Source: Sinotaia quadrata (taxonomy: Eukaryota; Mollusca; Gastropoda; Architaenioglossa; Viviparidae). Taken from it: DNA of 64,000 bases. This document shows positions 12,181 to 23,207 of this stretch, piece after piece. The DNA is taken from assembly GCA_028829895.1 (NCBI GenBank), contig CM054178.1, positions 88,470,058 to 88,534,057 of the forward strand. The letters run 5' to 3'. Within the stretch, counting starts at the first letter, position 1. Each line of letters begins with the position of its first letter. Made by a program: the position numbers and the translations under genes. The notes under the pieces were generated by a model. That model was given only the letters and a program-made list of their open reading frames with translations. It was not told where the DNA came from and did not search any database.

Positions 12181-12322
12181 TTTAAATACACTTAGGCCTG
12201 CTGGGAACAAGTTCACTTTTTATCCTCTTGCGCCAGGACGGTTATAGGTAGTGACGTCGACAACACTGAAGTGTATCGATAAAAGTGCTTTCCACGAACA
12301 ACGTGTCTTTCTTTTAATGCAC

Positions 12323-12570
12323 TGAATATCCGGTATATAGAGTGAATACCCAGTATATAGAGTGAATACCCAGTATATAGAGTGAATACCAGTATATAGA
12401 GTGAATACCCAGTATATAGAATGAATACTCAGTATATAGAATGAATACTCAGTATATAAATACTCAGTATATAGGGTATTAGAGTGAATACTCAGTTTAT
12501 TAAGAGAATACTCAGTATACAGAGTGAATACTCAGTATACAGACTCAGTATATTGAGTAAATACCATAAA
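12323..12570. repeat. About 20-bp minisatellite
   Basis: Around eleven units of the type agtgaatacccagtatat, with ccc/ctc variants and short internal deletions. Confidence 0.93.
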
Positions 12571-13171
12571 TATTAAGTGCATGACAGTTGACACGATGTG
12601 AGATCGTGGAGTAAGATTCGGATTGTTTTTATCAAACAGATGTGAACTATTTTCCTTCACGGATAAGTATTAGGGACGTGCGCAAAATAATTAGATACAT
12701 CTAAAACTGGTAAGTACAAACTGGAGTTTGTGAGGCAAAGGTCACTGCGTGTGGCAGTCGTAAAAGCAATTGAACTTATGTCGCAGCCGTCCCCCATTTC
12801 CCCCTCTCTCTCACACACACACACATATACACACACGCACGCACACAAGCCAGCATTAAAATACCCATAGAAAATAATCAACTGAACAACATAAAGCAAA
12901 AAGCGCCTAATTATAAACACTTAGTCATTCAAGTGCTTATTTCAGTGGATTCAAGTCTACAATATCTTATTGTTTATAATACTTTATGATTCTAAAAGAA
13001 TCATTGCACCTGTGACTACAGGAGGGTTTTAATAAGTAAGGTACTTACATGTACATATATGAATGAGAGACAGAGATAGAATATTGAGAAAAAAAATATA
13101 GCTACAACAAGAGAAATGAAGATGGAGAGAGTGGGAAGTGAGAGAAGAAGGAATAGAGGCGTGCAATGTAA
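12571..13171. other. No gene seen
   Basis: Unique sequence with a short C/CA-rich patch at 12790-12845 and a purine-rich stretch at 13060-13150. Confidence 0.5.
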
Positions 13172-13345
13172 CGTCACTGCTCCAGAGTGACGTGATTAAT
13201 AACAAATAACCTACACGATCATGTCTGGGCTAAAGATTTCATGACAAATTAACATCACTGCTCCAGAGTGACGTGATTAATAACAAATAACCTACACGAT
13301 CATGTCTGGGCTAAAGATTTCATGACAAATTAACGTCATTGCTCG
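13172..13345. repeat. 81-bp tandem repeat, 2.1 copies
   Basis: Unit starts at 13172, 13253 and 13334. Within each unit cgtcact and agtgacg form a short imperfect inverted repeat. The first two copies are nearly identical. Confidence 0.95.
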
Positions 13346-13699
13346 AAAATAATTGAACTTTGTCTGGAATCAGTGCAACGGCTGTGAAATAAAATTAACA
13401 TCCTACAGGCAATGTTCCCATCAGATCATGCGACAGTTAAAACACTGACTTCAAATGACTGCAAGAAAAGACATTCAAAGGCGTGTTTACTTGAAGGCGA
13501 TATCGGACTGTCTAAAAGTCTTGGAAGTTGCATTCAAAGAAGCAGCAGCTGCCGCCAATTAAGTTTAAATATGCCGCAACATTTGAAGAGAAAAGCTTGC
13601 TTCTGCATTTATGCCGAGTCTCCCATAACAAGTAAACAAGGTGTTTTTAGTTCTGCTACCGCTCTGCCCTCGCCCCATGTTCAGGAAAAGAAAATAACA

Positions 13700-13713
13700 A
13701 TGGCTACGTAAGT
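13700..13713 (+). other. Possible start codon followed by a 5' splice site
   Basis: The string aacaATGGCTAC is followed directly by GTAAGT. A good start context and a perfect donor would fit a first coding exon giving Met-Ala plus two bases. This is one short motif with no downstream exon found, so it may be chance. Confidence 0.12.
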
Positions 13714-14127
13714 AAAACTATACATCTGTCTCAAATAGAACGTCATTATCAAGCAATTTTGATTATAGATCGATTCAAAATACGTTCTTTTTATACTTGT
13801 CCGCCATGTTTGTTTACATCGGCGATGAGGAATCGAACGAAAGATGAATGAAAGATGATAGAGCCCTAGAAAAATGGTATAAGCGAAATAACAAACAGAT
13901 AGATAGATAGATAGATAGAAGATAGATGAACCGAGCAAACTTTATTTTACCTGTACTATGATGTAAACAAAGTTGTCTTTCTGTAAGAGCACTCCCTGTT
14001 AATCAACTAAACTACTGGCGACGAGTATGAATTAAAAAGTATCTTAAACTAACGCTAATGATAATGAAATTATTAAACAAATGTTTTAAATAACAATACC
14101 GTAGACAACACTTGTAGAAGTAGAGTT
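13714..14127. other. No gene seen; short GATA tract
   Basis: Unique sequence with a GATA microsatellite at 13898-13925. Confidence 0.55.
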
Positions 14128-14312
14128 CGTCATACGGCCGTGAGTATTGTATATGTTTCTCTAGTGCTTTTCTTAATGTACGTCATACGACCGTGAGAAG
14201 TCTAGCAAATCTATTGTATATGTTTCTCTAGTGCTTTTCTTAATGTACGTCATATGACCGTGAGAAGTCTAGCAAATCTATTGTATATGTTTCTCTAGTG
14301 CTTTTCTTAATT
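14128..14312. repeat. 67-bp tandem repeat, about 2.8 copies
   Basis: Units at 14128 (with an internal deletion), 14181 and 14248 share cgtcatacgaccgtgagaag and tgtttctctagtgctttt. Confidence 0.93.
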
Positions 14313-15298
14313 AGACATTATATGTACAGATCGTTCATATATTTCCCATCGTGAAAATGAAATTATTTTAACTGTTGTAAAACAAAAAAACAACGGGCAA
14401 TGTGTTTTTTCTTGTTTTCAATAAACAGGTTTTATTGTAACTGAGTAAATAGTGATTTTATTTTTAAAATATAATTATTTATTTTACCCAGTGCTGAAAT
14501 CTTTCGTTGTTCAGTGGGGAAATAACAATTTCAAGTTTAATGAAACATCTTGAAAGGTAAAGTATTTAATGGCGCTTTCCTTTGGCCATTCTTTACATAG
14601 TGGAATGTTTCTCATCGTCTTTATCTGAATGATCAGTTTTAACCGGCGACATTGAAGAAATGAAATAGCAATTAATGTTATATGCAGTAAAATCAAAGGC
14701 AATACAAACTTTAAAAAATTGGATTTAGTGATTAAAATATTTGCTGCTTTCTAAGTAGAAGTGTCTGGATTCCCCCCACCCCCTTTCCGCCAATACAATT
14801 CTGCCTGTATTCCTTAGGGCAGCTCTTTTTATAAGCTATACTTATATTCCTATATTTCTGGTATTCAGAAATGATGTTTTGATATTATAATTTGCCTTTT
14901 CAGACACTGGTACAGTTAAATGGCATTTAACTACTGAGGAGATTTGTTAATTTGTAAATCGTCTTTGTTTGAAGAAAGTATGCTCTCTAATGCACTTGCA
15001 AATAATTTATTTCACTAATAGTTTCATTGAATCACTCAAACTGTAAATGTGGTGAAACAGAAGTCTTATGCTAGGTCAGATATATAAATGAGATAAATTA
15101 AATATTTCAAACTTTGCTGTATATTAATATTTTTGAGCATTTTTTTCGCCCAGCTAAAGATCTACAATTAACAAGAGAACATAGATATTCCAGGACGTGT
15201 TTGACTCAGATGAGAAAAGATGAGAAAATATTAAATCGTCCAATTAGTACTCAGTATACTTCATTATGGCTTTTTAAATATACTAGATAGGAACGCAG
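14313..15298. other. No gene seen
   Basis: AT-rich unique sequence, nearly 1 kb, without a supported exon or RNA. Confidence 0.55.
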
Positions 15299-15412
15299 AC
15301 ATACATATAGAATTATAGATAGATAGATAGGTGGGTGGGTGGATGGGTGGATGGATAGATGGATGGATGGATGGATGGATGGTTAGATAGATAGATAGAT
15401 ATAGATAGATTT
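15299..15412. repeat. GATA/GGTG/GATG microsatellite
   Basis: GATA units change to GGTG, then GATG, then back to GATA, typical of a diverging tetranucleotide array. Confidence 0.95.
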
Positions 15413-15536
15413 TTCTAATATGTAAAATGTCGATTAGTTCTTTTGTCGCTGTGTTTCGAATATTTCAATGAACTTCATTTTCCACTAAAGTTTCTTCGCT
15501 TTAAAGCATCCTCCTCAAAGGATTAACTTTGCGTGT

Positions 15537-15616
15537 CAAAGACAAGACAATAATAACATAGCCGTCAACTATAATCAAAGACAAGACAATAATAACATAG
15601 CCGTCAACTATAATCA
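15537..15616. repeat. 39-bp direct duplication
   Basis: The block caaagacaagacaataataa + catagccgtcaactataat is present twice in tandem. Confidence 0.93.
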
Positions 15617-16526
15617 AAAGAAAAACAAGTGCTATTGTCTCAGAATGGTTCCAACCGTTTGACCTGATGGTCATACTAATAAAAATCGAAGGGCAAAGGC
15701 GTACTAGGATCTCTGCGCTGTCTCCAGTGACACTGGAAGTCATTAATATGGACTTAATATGCGCGCGCGCGCATGAGATCTATTGTGTATATGAAAGAAA
15801 GTCTGAGACAGTGTGATTTTGTGCGTGCTTGTGTCTATGTGTTTGAAAAAAGAAAAGTGCTTTTGTTCGTGAGATTGTGAGTAGGTGTGTGTCTGTTTGC
15901 ATATTGATATATCTGTGACCTATGATACAAAGTACACGAGAACATATATATTAGACAGTCAGGGAAAGACAGAGTACAGTATTCAACCTACCTCTCCAGG
16001 GAGATAACTGTTAGCGTCAAAACGGAGCATACCATGGAAAAGTTTTGAACGTAATTCACTAGTTTGCACAGTCCCTCCCCAAACTGCCATGTGAATGTAA
16101 AAAGTGCAACAGCCTGAAACAGAAACAATGATTTGAGAAATAATTGGCCTTTACATCTTTAATTCATTTTATGTTCCTTCCCTCCCTCCCTTCCTCCGTA
16201 TTTGTAGAAATTTAGTACTTCTGAGATTAATATTTGGTATCAATACAGGTATAAATACTATTACCACTATGACTATTACTATTGCCTAAGTTACAAGCAT
16301 ACACAGAAATTAGTAGAGGATCTATTATTGTAAAATCTCTAAGTACTTTACAGTAGTCATGGATACACATCTTCATGCTCATGACAAATATAAACAAGTC
16401 ATTTTAAAAAAAAAATTCATAAAACTGAAAAGTCCATAAGTAAAATGACAGAAAACAAAGAAAAGCAAAAGTTGTTTACAAAGAAATCAACAAAAAATAA
16501 AACATACAAAATCAACAAAAATAAAA
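15617..16526. other. No gene seen; GC palindrome at 15759-15774
   Basis: Unique sequence. ATGCGCGCGCGCGCAT at 15759-15774 is a perfect 16-bp palindrome of alternating GC. No exon supported. Confidence 0.55.
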
Positions 16527-16590
16527 ACGTACAAAATTAAATATGAACGTAATAGTAGACTATTATCCCCCTTTACAAAGGTCAAGTTCA
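16527..16590 (+). repeat. 64-bp dispersed repeat, copy 1
   Basis: Starts acgtacaaaattaaatatg and ends ggtcaagttca. Base-for-base identical to 19219-19282, in the same orientation and 2.7 kb away. Flanks differ on both sides. Confidence 0.95.
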
Positions 16591-16734
16591 AACAAACAGA
16601 GACACGGGAGTGTCAGTTCTCTGCGTGCTGGTGGAAAGGAGACTGTCGGAAAGTTCACGTGCAACTGGAAACAGCTGAGGCCAAGAGAGTGCATGTCAGG
16701 TGGAGTACTCGACATAACTGTTAACAAATGCATA

Positions 16735-16975
16735 TCTTTCGGCCAACCATAGAATACACGTCTTTAGGCCTACCATAGTCTACATTTGCTAGTCTCCCCA
16801 TTTCTCTCAGTACTAGATATAAATGCCAATAAATGCACGTTTTTAGGCCTACCAAAGTCTAAATCTGCTAGTCTCCCTATCTGTGTACTAGATATAAATG
16901 TTAGTGAATGCATATTTTCACGCCTGCCATTGTCTAAATCCCCTAGTCTCCCATCTCTCTCGTCTTCCGTACTCT
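16735..16975. repeat. About 78-bp tandem repeat, 3 copies
   Basis: Units contain tttaggcctaccawagtct, gctagtctccc and tactagatataaatg. The copies are moderately diverged. Confidence 0.85.
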
Positions 16976-17285
16976 CCTCTTTAATGCTTGTAACAGAAAC
17001 TTGTAGGTTTAGCTTAACGTCACAGATGAAAGTTTCGGTGATTTGCATGTGGCTCCAACTCTGACGAAAACGGTATTCAGCAATCTTTGTCTATAGGATA
17101 GGATGACTTTGACATAGTCCTCCACATTTTTTAAAAAACATGTTTAGTTATATTTTCTGATCTTTCTGATATATTTGGAAATCAACACTACCTAAAAAAT
17201 ATCCAAACGTATTACCTTTGTAAATGATATTTCAAAATATTCCAAAATTAAAACCTTTTACAAAGAAATACAACTGAACATCGAA

Positions 17286-17690
17286 TTCTTACTGATGACT
17301 CCACAATGGTTGATTATGTCACAAGTTTTTTTATTGATCATGTCAAAATGTTTGATTAATGACACCACAGAGTTTGACTGTCATGCCAAAGTGTTGAATT
17401 AGTAACACCATAATGTAGGACTGAATATGCCCTAATGGTTGACTGATAACACCGTAATCGGGGGTTAATTGTATGGTTGACAAATGACGCCATAATTTTT
17501 GACCGATCATGCTACAATGCTTGACTAATGACGCCACAATGATTGACTGATGATGTCATTATGGCTGACTGAAAATTATAGTCATAATGTTTAGTTGATG
17601 AAGGCATACTAGTTAACTAATGACGTCCTAATATCTGAGTGATCATGCCATGAGGTTGACCAATGACATCAAGATGGCAGATGGCGTCAA
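17286..17690. repeat. Degenerate repeat of about 36 bp
   Basis: About ten diverged units alternate gttgactgatcatg or gttgactaatgac with acgccataatg, tgacgtcctaat and similar. It is an old minisatellite, much less regular than the others. Confidence 0.75.
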
Positions 17691-18000
17691 ACTTCAGTTT
17701 ACTCGTTAGCTTGCGTTATTTAATGACTTTATCACCCAACGGCAGTTATGAATAATTGTTTGTTTTATTTTTATGTCTTCGCATAAAAAAATGGTGTTTC
17801 CTGTCACTGTTCTAGTTGTGGTAATGATCTGTCCGCGTCCCTATAATAAGCTTTATCAGTGGTTATGAGGGAGGCGCCAACACAGTGTTTTGCTCTGGAG
17901 TATGTCGAAAACGCTTCCGCTACTGGAGACAAATAAGCACTGTACTGTCAAACAAATATCTTCTGTAGAGATCAAGGAAAATGCAGACAGTATTATATGG

Positions 18001-18300
18001 GGGGGGGGGGGGGCGAAGAGAGACAGAAATAGGGATGGGAAGAACAAGAAGAGAAAAAAGAGAAAGAGAAAGTTGGAGAGGAGAGAGAGATTCGATATTA
18101 AGATGGAGGAAGGCAGAGAGAGAGAGAAGGAGAGAAGGAGAGGAGAAAGAGGGGGCGAGGGAAGAAGAAAGGAAGAGAGTGGCAGAGAACTCAAAAGATA
18201 AGGGAGGGGTGGGGAGAGATGGGGTAAGAGAAGAGATATAAATGGAGATGGAGAACGATGGAAGAGAGAGAGAGAGAGAGGAGAAATAAGAAGAGAGAGC
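18001..18300 (+). repeat. Purine-only strand tract with G-run
   Basis: A run of 13 G at about 18000-18012 leads into about 290 bases that are nearly all A and G, with GAGA, GGAGAG and AGAAAAAGAG motifs. The long opposing frames (Arg/Glu/Lys-rich on plus, Ser/Leu/Pro-rich on minus) reflect this composition. Confidence 0.9.
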
Positions 18301-19218
18301 CGGGTCCATGTTAAGTGAAGTAAATGGGTTGCACAGTAGTGTACGGAGATAGCTCAGTACTTTCTACCCACCAGTCCACCCACCCACCCCACACCATCTT
18401 TAGACTGCAGTCCTTATCATACTCGGTCTGAGGCATGACTTTCGTTTGGATTTGGAGGAGGGAAATATACTAACAAACCTAGTTCCAGGGTGTTATTCTT
18501 CATTATATGCAGATTGTACTACATTCAGTTTTGCTGAGCAAGTGTCTAATGCTCTTACACTATTAGTTTTGTATACATAGTCCTTGCCATATTTTTATTA
18601 CTTTATTTGAAATGCCTGTAAATTTTCAATAAATGCGCGCCGAACAAAAATCTCGATATTGTACTCAAAAGTATAATATCTTTCCCAAGAAGCATCGAGT
18701 TTTAAGAGAATAAGCTATATTAACTGATAAAACAATACTCTGAATTACCTTTACTTTTTATATTCGTACTCACGTCTATAATTAATTGTTTTATTAATAC
18801 AAAAAAAAACAAAAAAACCCTAGCAGAAGACATGAGTGACTGACATTGACATCGCTAGGTTTTAATACCAGCTCGGACTTCTCTACTCAAGACTGGTACA
18901 TTTACTTCCGCGCTGCACAACTTGTGGACGTTTCAGATTATTTTCTCTAGTAGAACTGTAACTACTAGAACTACTACTAGAACTGTACACAGACAGATAT
19001 GCTATCATTTGATATTTAGAACATAGCGGTACCATTTTACATCTATGAATAGAAAACAGTTTAGAATTCTTTTCTAACTTTGAAACACGACACTGAATTG
19101 AGACTTTTCCCCCACTCCTTGCATGATAGACACATGCTAACTAATAATTTAAAGTTTGTTTTAGTCTCTTAATTGTGCACTTTTATTCATAGATAAATTA
19201 TCAGACTTATCTATGCTT
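18301..19218. other. No gene seen
   Basis: Unique AT-rich sequence. No supported exon. Confidence 0.5.
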
Positions 19219-19282
19219 ACGTACAAAATTAAATATGAACGTAATAGTAGACTATTATCCCCCTTTACAAAGGTCAAGTTCA
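19219..19282 (+). repeat. 64-bp dispersed repeat, copy 2
   Basis: Identical to 16527-16590. A short tandem array of unrelated sequence begins just after it. Confidence 0.95.
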
Positions 19283-19319
19283 GACAAGTTCAAAGTGTAT
19301 ACTCAAACTATCAATTATT

Positions 19320-19600
19320 CCATGTTACAGTGTAACGTTGCTATCATCAAACTACCAATTATCCCATGTTACAGTGTAACGTTCCCATCATCAAACTATC
19401 AATTATTCCATGTTACAGTGTAACGTTCCCATCATCAAACTATCAATTATTCCATGTTACAGTGTAATGTTCCCATCATCCTGCTTCCAATTAATCCATG
19501 TTACAGTGTAATGTTCCCATCATCCTGCTTCCAATTAATCCATGTTACAGTGTAATGTTCCCATCATCCTGCTTCCAATTAATTCATGTTACTGCGTAAT
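19320..19600. repeat. 44-bp minisatellite, about 6.5 copies
   Basis: ccatgttacagtgtaacgtt recurs every 44 bp (19321, 19365, 19409 and on). The later copies switch from atcaaactatcaatta to atcctgcttccaatta, so the array is made of two sub-blocks. Confidence 0.94.
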
Positions 19601-20526
19601 TTTAACTCACGAAAGGATCGTGCTTCTAAGAATAAATTTCCCTTTAACTCATTTCCGTACCATAACAATTCCTTCTCACAAAGACAACCCTCATCAAAAG
19701 CTCTTCGTAATATTTCAGCAATTGGAATAGTAGAAATCTTTGTGTGTGGGGGGGGGGGGAGAGAGGGGAGTTACCCCGGTTTGATTTAATTTGAGTTGAT
19801 ACTCTATGAGACTTAACGTCCGCTTCAAAGACGAGCTGATTTTGCAGACGGATGCATGGCATCTATGAAGAATTTTTGGATGAGATATCCGTACGTCAGC
19901 GTTCCATTAAAAAGAAAATTAAAACAATTATAGCCTCATACGATCTTTCATCTTCCACACCCCATCCCAAGCAGCGCAGAGCTCAGGATTTACGGCTTGA
20001 AATAGCTTCGCCAGCATCCGTGTTGATAAATGGAGAGTTGGTTTTTTTTTAAATAAAGGAATACCTTTGATGGATACGTCACAGCGGGGATGTAAGATAA
20101 ATGTAAAATTTCACTGAACAAAATTATAAGCTTTCAAAAGCGGGCATGTAGATATCAAAGTTTATCAGAAGCAACTGATATAAATTCATCTAAATCTTTA
20201 AATTTTAATTTTAAAAAAATCTTTATATATGTTAGAATACACGCTCCTATTGATGACAAATTGGGAAGATTATTTATCAAAAAATAATATCAATGTACAT
20301 AATTATATAATTATGTCCGTTCACGTATTTAAGCGAAAAATACCAAACATTACTCATAAGTATTCACTGTATCATATTTTTACATGATACTTTTATAACA
20401 TTTGTTTATTTTCACACTTTTAGTGTTGTTCATACAATGAGGGCTGTTTATGTTTTTATTTTTTAAATTATTCAGTACGTAACAATGGCAATCATAGCAT
20501 TTAACAATAACAAAAATTTAAAATTT
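19601..20526. other. No gene seen
   Basis: Unique AT-rich sequence with a G-run at 19749-19759. Short frames at 19586-20052 have no recognised features. Confidence 0.5.
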
Positions 20527-20890
20527 TCATTTACACAGCAATACACATTCCAATATATTTATCTTGTAAAGCAGATACCATTTACACAGCAACACACATT
20601 CCAATTTATTTATCGTGTAAAGCAGATACCATTTATACAGCAATACACATTCCAATTTATTTATCTTGTAAAGCAGATACCATTTACACAGCAATACACA
20701 TTCCAATTTATTTATCTTGTAAAGCAGATACCATTTACACAGCAACACACATTCCAATTTATTTATCTTGTAAAGCAGATACCATTTACACAGCAATACA
20801 CATTCCAATTTATTTATCTTGTAAAGCAGATACCATTTACACAGCAATACACATCCAATTTATTTATCTTGTAAAGCAGATACCATTGCA
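20527..20890. repeat. 51-bp minisatellite, 7 copies
   Basis: Unit contains catttacacagcaatacaca, ttccaatttatttatcttg and taaagcagatac. The period 51 is a multiple of three, so 17-residue repeat frames stay open on both strands. No sign of a true gene. Confidence 0.96.
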
Positions 20891-21045
20891 CAAGAAAAGA
20901 AATAAGCATTTCATGTTCATAATAGCGGTTTTATAAAAACAACTCTTAATATCATGAGACAAAGGCGACTGAGAGACATGTAACGATATGACAGGTTACT
21001 GGAGGTTAACTGTAACTGAGATGATGTGTACCGACAGTAAATTTA

Positions 21046-21053
21046 TCCTAGAG
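21046..21053. other. Left target-site duplication of hAT element
   Basis: TCCTAGAG, directly repeated at 24476-24483 on the other side of the element. Eight bases with central TA match the nnnTAnnn pattern known for Buster-group hAT elements. Confidence 0.95.
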
Positions 21054-21395
21054 CAGGGGTGGGCAAACTTTTTGTGTGTAGGGCCACATTGACAAATGTA
21101 AAGCTATTGGGGGGCCGCATATATATATATTATACCCACTTTGTTTACAGCAACCTATCACAATAAGTAATTATGAATTATTTATAAAACAGTATAAAAC
21201 TATAAATAACCAATTATTGCAATTTTATTTTACTTATACATTTATACATTATATTTTACAGTATGGACTAACACTTTTACTAATTTGTTAACAAGATTTT
21301 GCATTTTTATTATTATAATAAATTTTTAAAAATTATCTCTCAGTGGCTTTAATTTAGACATAAACCGACTACATTGTCATTACAATTATTGATTT

Positions 21396-23207
21396 CTAAT
21401 GAGATGTATGTAACTGCTTGCAATTTTTAACAATATTCTTGAAATCTGGAGCAAGTCTACTTGTTGAAATTCGCATGACAGCATGCAAGTTGCAGTCCGA
21501 CAATAAAGACCTATTCTTAGATTTGTTGATCTTCAAGCAAGAAAATGCTTGTTCGCAAATGTATGTTGATCCAAACAATGATAAAAGTTTAGCTGCAAAG
21601 TTTTTCAAGTTTGGAAATGATTCTTCTGATAAAGATCCATAGAAATCCAGCAAACCATCTGACTTGAATTTCTCTTTCAGGTCATGATCTGCTTGTAAGT
21701 CAAGAAGCTCTAACTGTATGTCCTCCGGGGCTGTATCAGCTTCTGCACTTAAAGGGGAACTGAGAATATTGAAGTGTGGCTCTAAGTTCTTGAAATCTTT
21801 AAATCTCCTTCCAAATTCATCAGTCAGTGCATCTAATTGGGCTCTATACTTTTCAGTCATTTCATCAGAAATGATTTCTTGTTTCAGCAAAGGGAAGTGA
21901 CAAAACTTTTTTTCACTTGCTTGTCTGGAGAACAGTGAGAGTTTTGCCCGAAATGATTTTACATGAACATACATTTCATGTGCAAACACACAATTGCCCT
22001 GAAGTTTGACATTCAGTTCATTTAACTTTTCCATAATTTCAATGGCAAACATAAAGTCTAACTTCCACTCTTTATTGACAATGTTAGTATTAAAGTCACA
22101 TTCAATGCCCTTCATCTCTAGGAACATCACTATTTCTTCTCTGAGGTCCCACACTCGCCTCAACACCTTGCCGAGACTCAGCCATCGAACACTGGTGTGG
22201 TACAGCACATCGGAATGTTCAGTTTCCAAATCGTCAAGTAATGCCCTGAACTGTCTGTGATTAAGTCCTCTTGATCTGATGAGGTTGATGACACTGACAA
22301 CTGGGTCAATAACATGCTTGATATTCAAAACAGTTTTACACAGATTTTCTTGATGGATCACACAGTGAAGTGGTAATAATGTGTGGTCAGGATATTCTGC
22401 TTTAATCTTATCACTTATCAACTTTACCAGACCTACATTTTTTCCGGTCAAAGCACGAGCTCCGTCAGTTGTGACACTTGCCATCTTGTTCCAAACCAAC
22501 CCAGTTCTTTCAATACAGTTATTAACAGCATTAAATATATCATGGCCTGTGGTTGTGTCTTTGAGTGACTCAACACTTAGTAACTCTTCAGTGAGTTTGA
22601 AAGAAGTGTTTATTCCACGTATAAATATCAATAGTTGGGCAGTATCGTGTACATCGGTACTCTCATCCAATGCAAGAGAGTACCACAAAAATTGTTTACT
22701 TGCATCTTGAAGTTTATGCATCAAATTGTTACTTATCTTGTCAACACGTCTGAACACAGTTCTCCTTGATAAAGTAATGTTGTCAAATTTGTTTTTTTGT
22801 TCTGGACACATAATGTTTGCTGCATCTAGCAAACATTCCTTGATGAACTCGCCATCAGAAAATGGCTTGTTGTGTTTTACAATTCTGTGTGACAGCACCA
22901 GACTAGCTTCTGTTACAGCATCTTGAATTGAAGACTGTTTAGTGAAAACAGTTTGCTGTTTCTCCAAATTTTTCACCAGCTCCAGGCATTTCCTTTTCCT
23001 CTCTTCGGTTGTTAAATTGTATCCGAAATCGGAATGTTTTGTTTGGTAGTGTCTTTTTAAATTGTACTCCTTGAAGACAGCCACTGACTCATGACACAAC
23101 AAGCAAACTGATTTGCTACCAACTTTTATAAAACAGTACTTAGTTGTCCATTCATCATTAAAAACGCGGCATTCATCTTCAATCTTACGTTTTTTAGTGA
23201 CACTCAT
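21396..23207 (-). CDS. hAT transposase (GTF2IRD2/ZBED5-like), intact
   Basis: A single-exon protein of 603 residues, taking the Met at 23207-23205 as start because a basic nuclear-localisation-like KKRK follows it. The same frame has a Met 20 codons further upstream. Residues 30-60 form a C2H2-type finger (C35, C38, H53, H58) of the kind found in GTF2IRD2- and ZBED5-like proteins. RNase H-like core: candidate catalytic Asp at D181 (LALDEST) and D248 (TTDGA), then a CxxH pair (C282, H285) and an RW motif (R341, W342) as in the hAT insertion domain. Candidate catalytic Glu is E552 in CEQAFS, inside the C-terminal hAT dimerisation region (about 530-590). Length and motif order fit cut-and-paste transposases that nick at TIRs and make 8-bp duplications. 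No frame break seen. Family name is by motif recognition, not by search. Confidence 0.94.
   Translation of the reverse strand: MSVTKKRKIEDECRVFNDEWTTKYCFIKVGSKSVCLLCHESVAVFKEYNLKRHYQTKHSDFGYNLTTEERKRKCLELVKNLEKQQTVFTKQSSIQDAVTEASLVLSHRIVKHNKPFSDGEFIKECLLDAANIMCPEQKNKFDNITLSRRTVFRRVDKISNNLMHKLQDASKQFLWYSLALDESTDVHDTAQLLIFIRGINTSFKLTEELLSVESLKDTTTGHDIFNAVNNCIERTGLVWNKMASVTTDGARALTGKNVGLVKLISDKIKAEYPDHTLLPLHCVIHQENLCKTVLNIKHVIDPVVSVINLIRSRGLNHRQFRALLDDLETEHSDVLYHTSVRWLSLGKVLRRVWDLREEIVMFLEMKGIECDFNTNIVNKEWKLDFMFAIEIMEKLNELNVKLQGNCVFAHEMYVHVKSFRAKLSLFSRQASEKKFCHFPLLKQEIISDEMTEKYRAQLDALTDEFGRRFKDFKNLEPHFNILSSPLSAEADTAPEDIQLELLDLQADHDLKEKFKSDGLLDFYGSLSEESFPNLKNFAAKLLSLFGSTYICEQAFSCLKINKSKNRSLLSDCNLHAVMRISTSRLAPDFKNIVKNCKQLHTSH

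Noticed and set aside
17890..18309. Opposing Arg/Glu-rich and Ser/Leu-rich frames
   Set aside because: Consequence of a purine-only strand rather than coding selection.
16527..19282. LTR retrotransposon bounded by the 64-bp direct repeats
   Set aside because: The repeats are too short, lack TG...CA ends and target duplications, and no gag or pol frames lie between them.
20485..20874. Opposing 129- and 106-codon repeat proteins
   Set aside because: Period 51 is a multiple of three and keeps both strands open. No unique flanks or gene signals.
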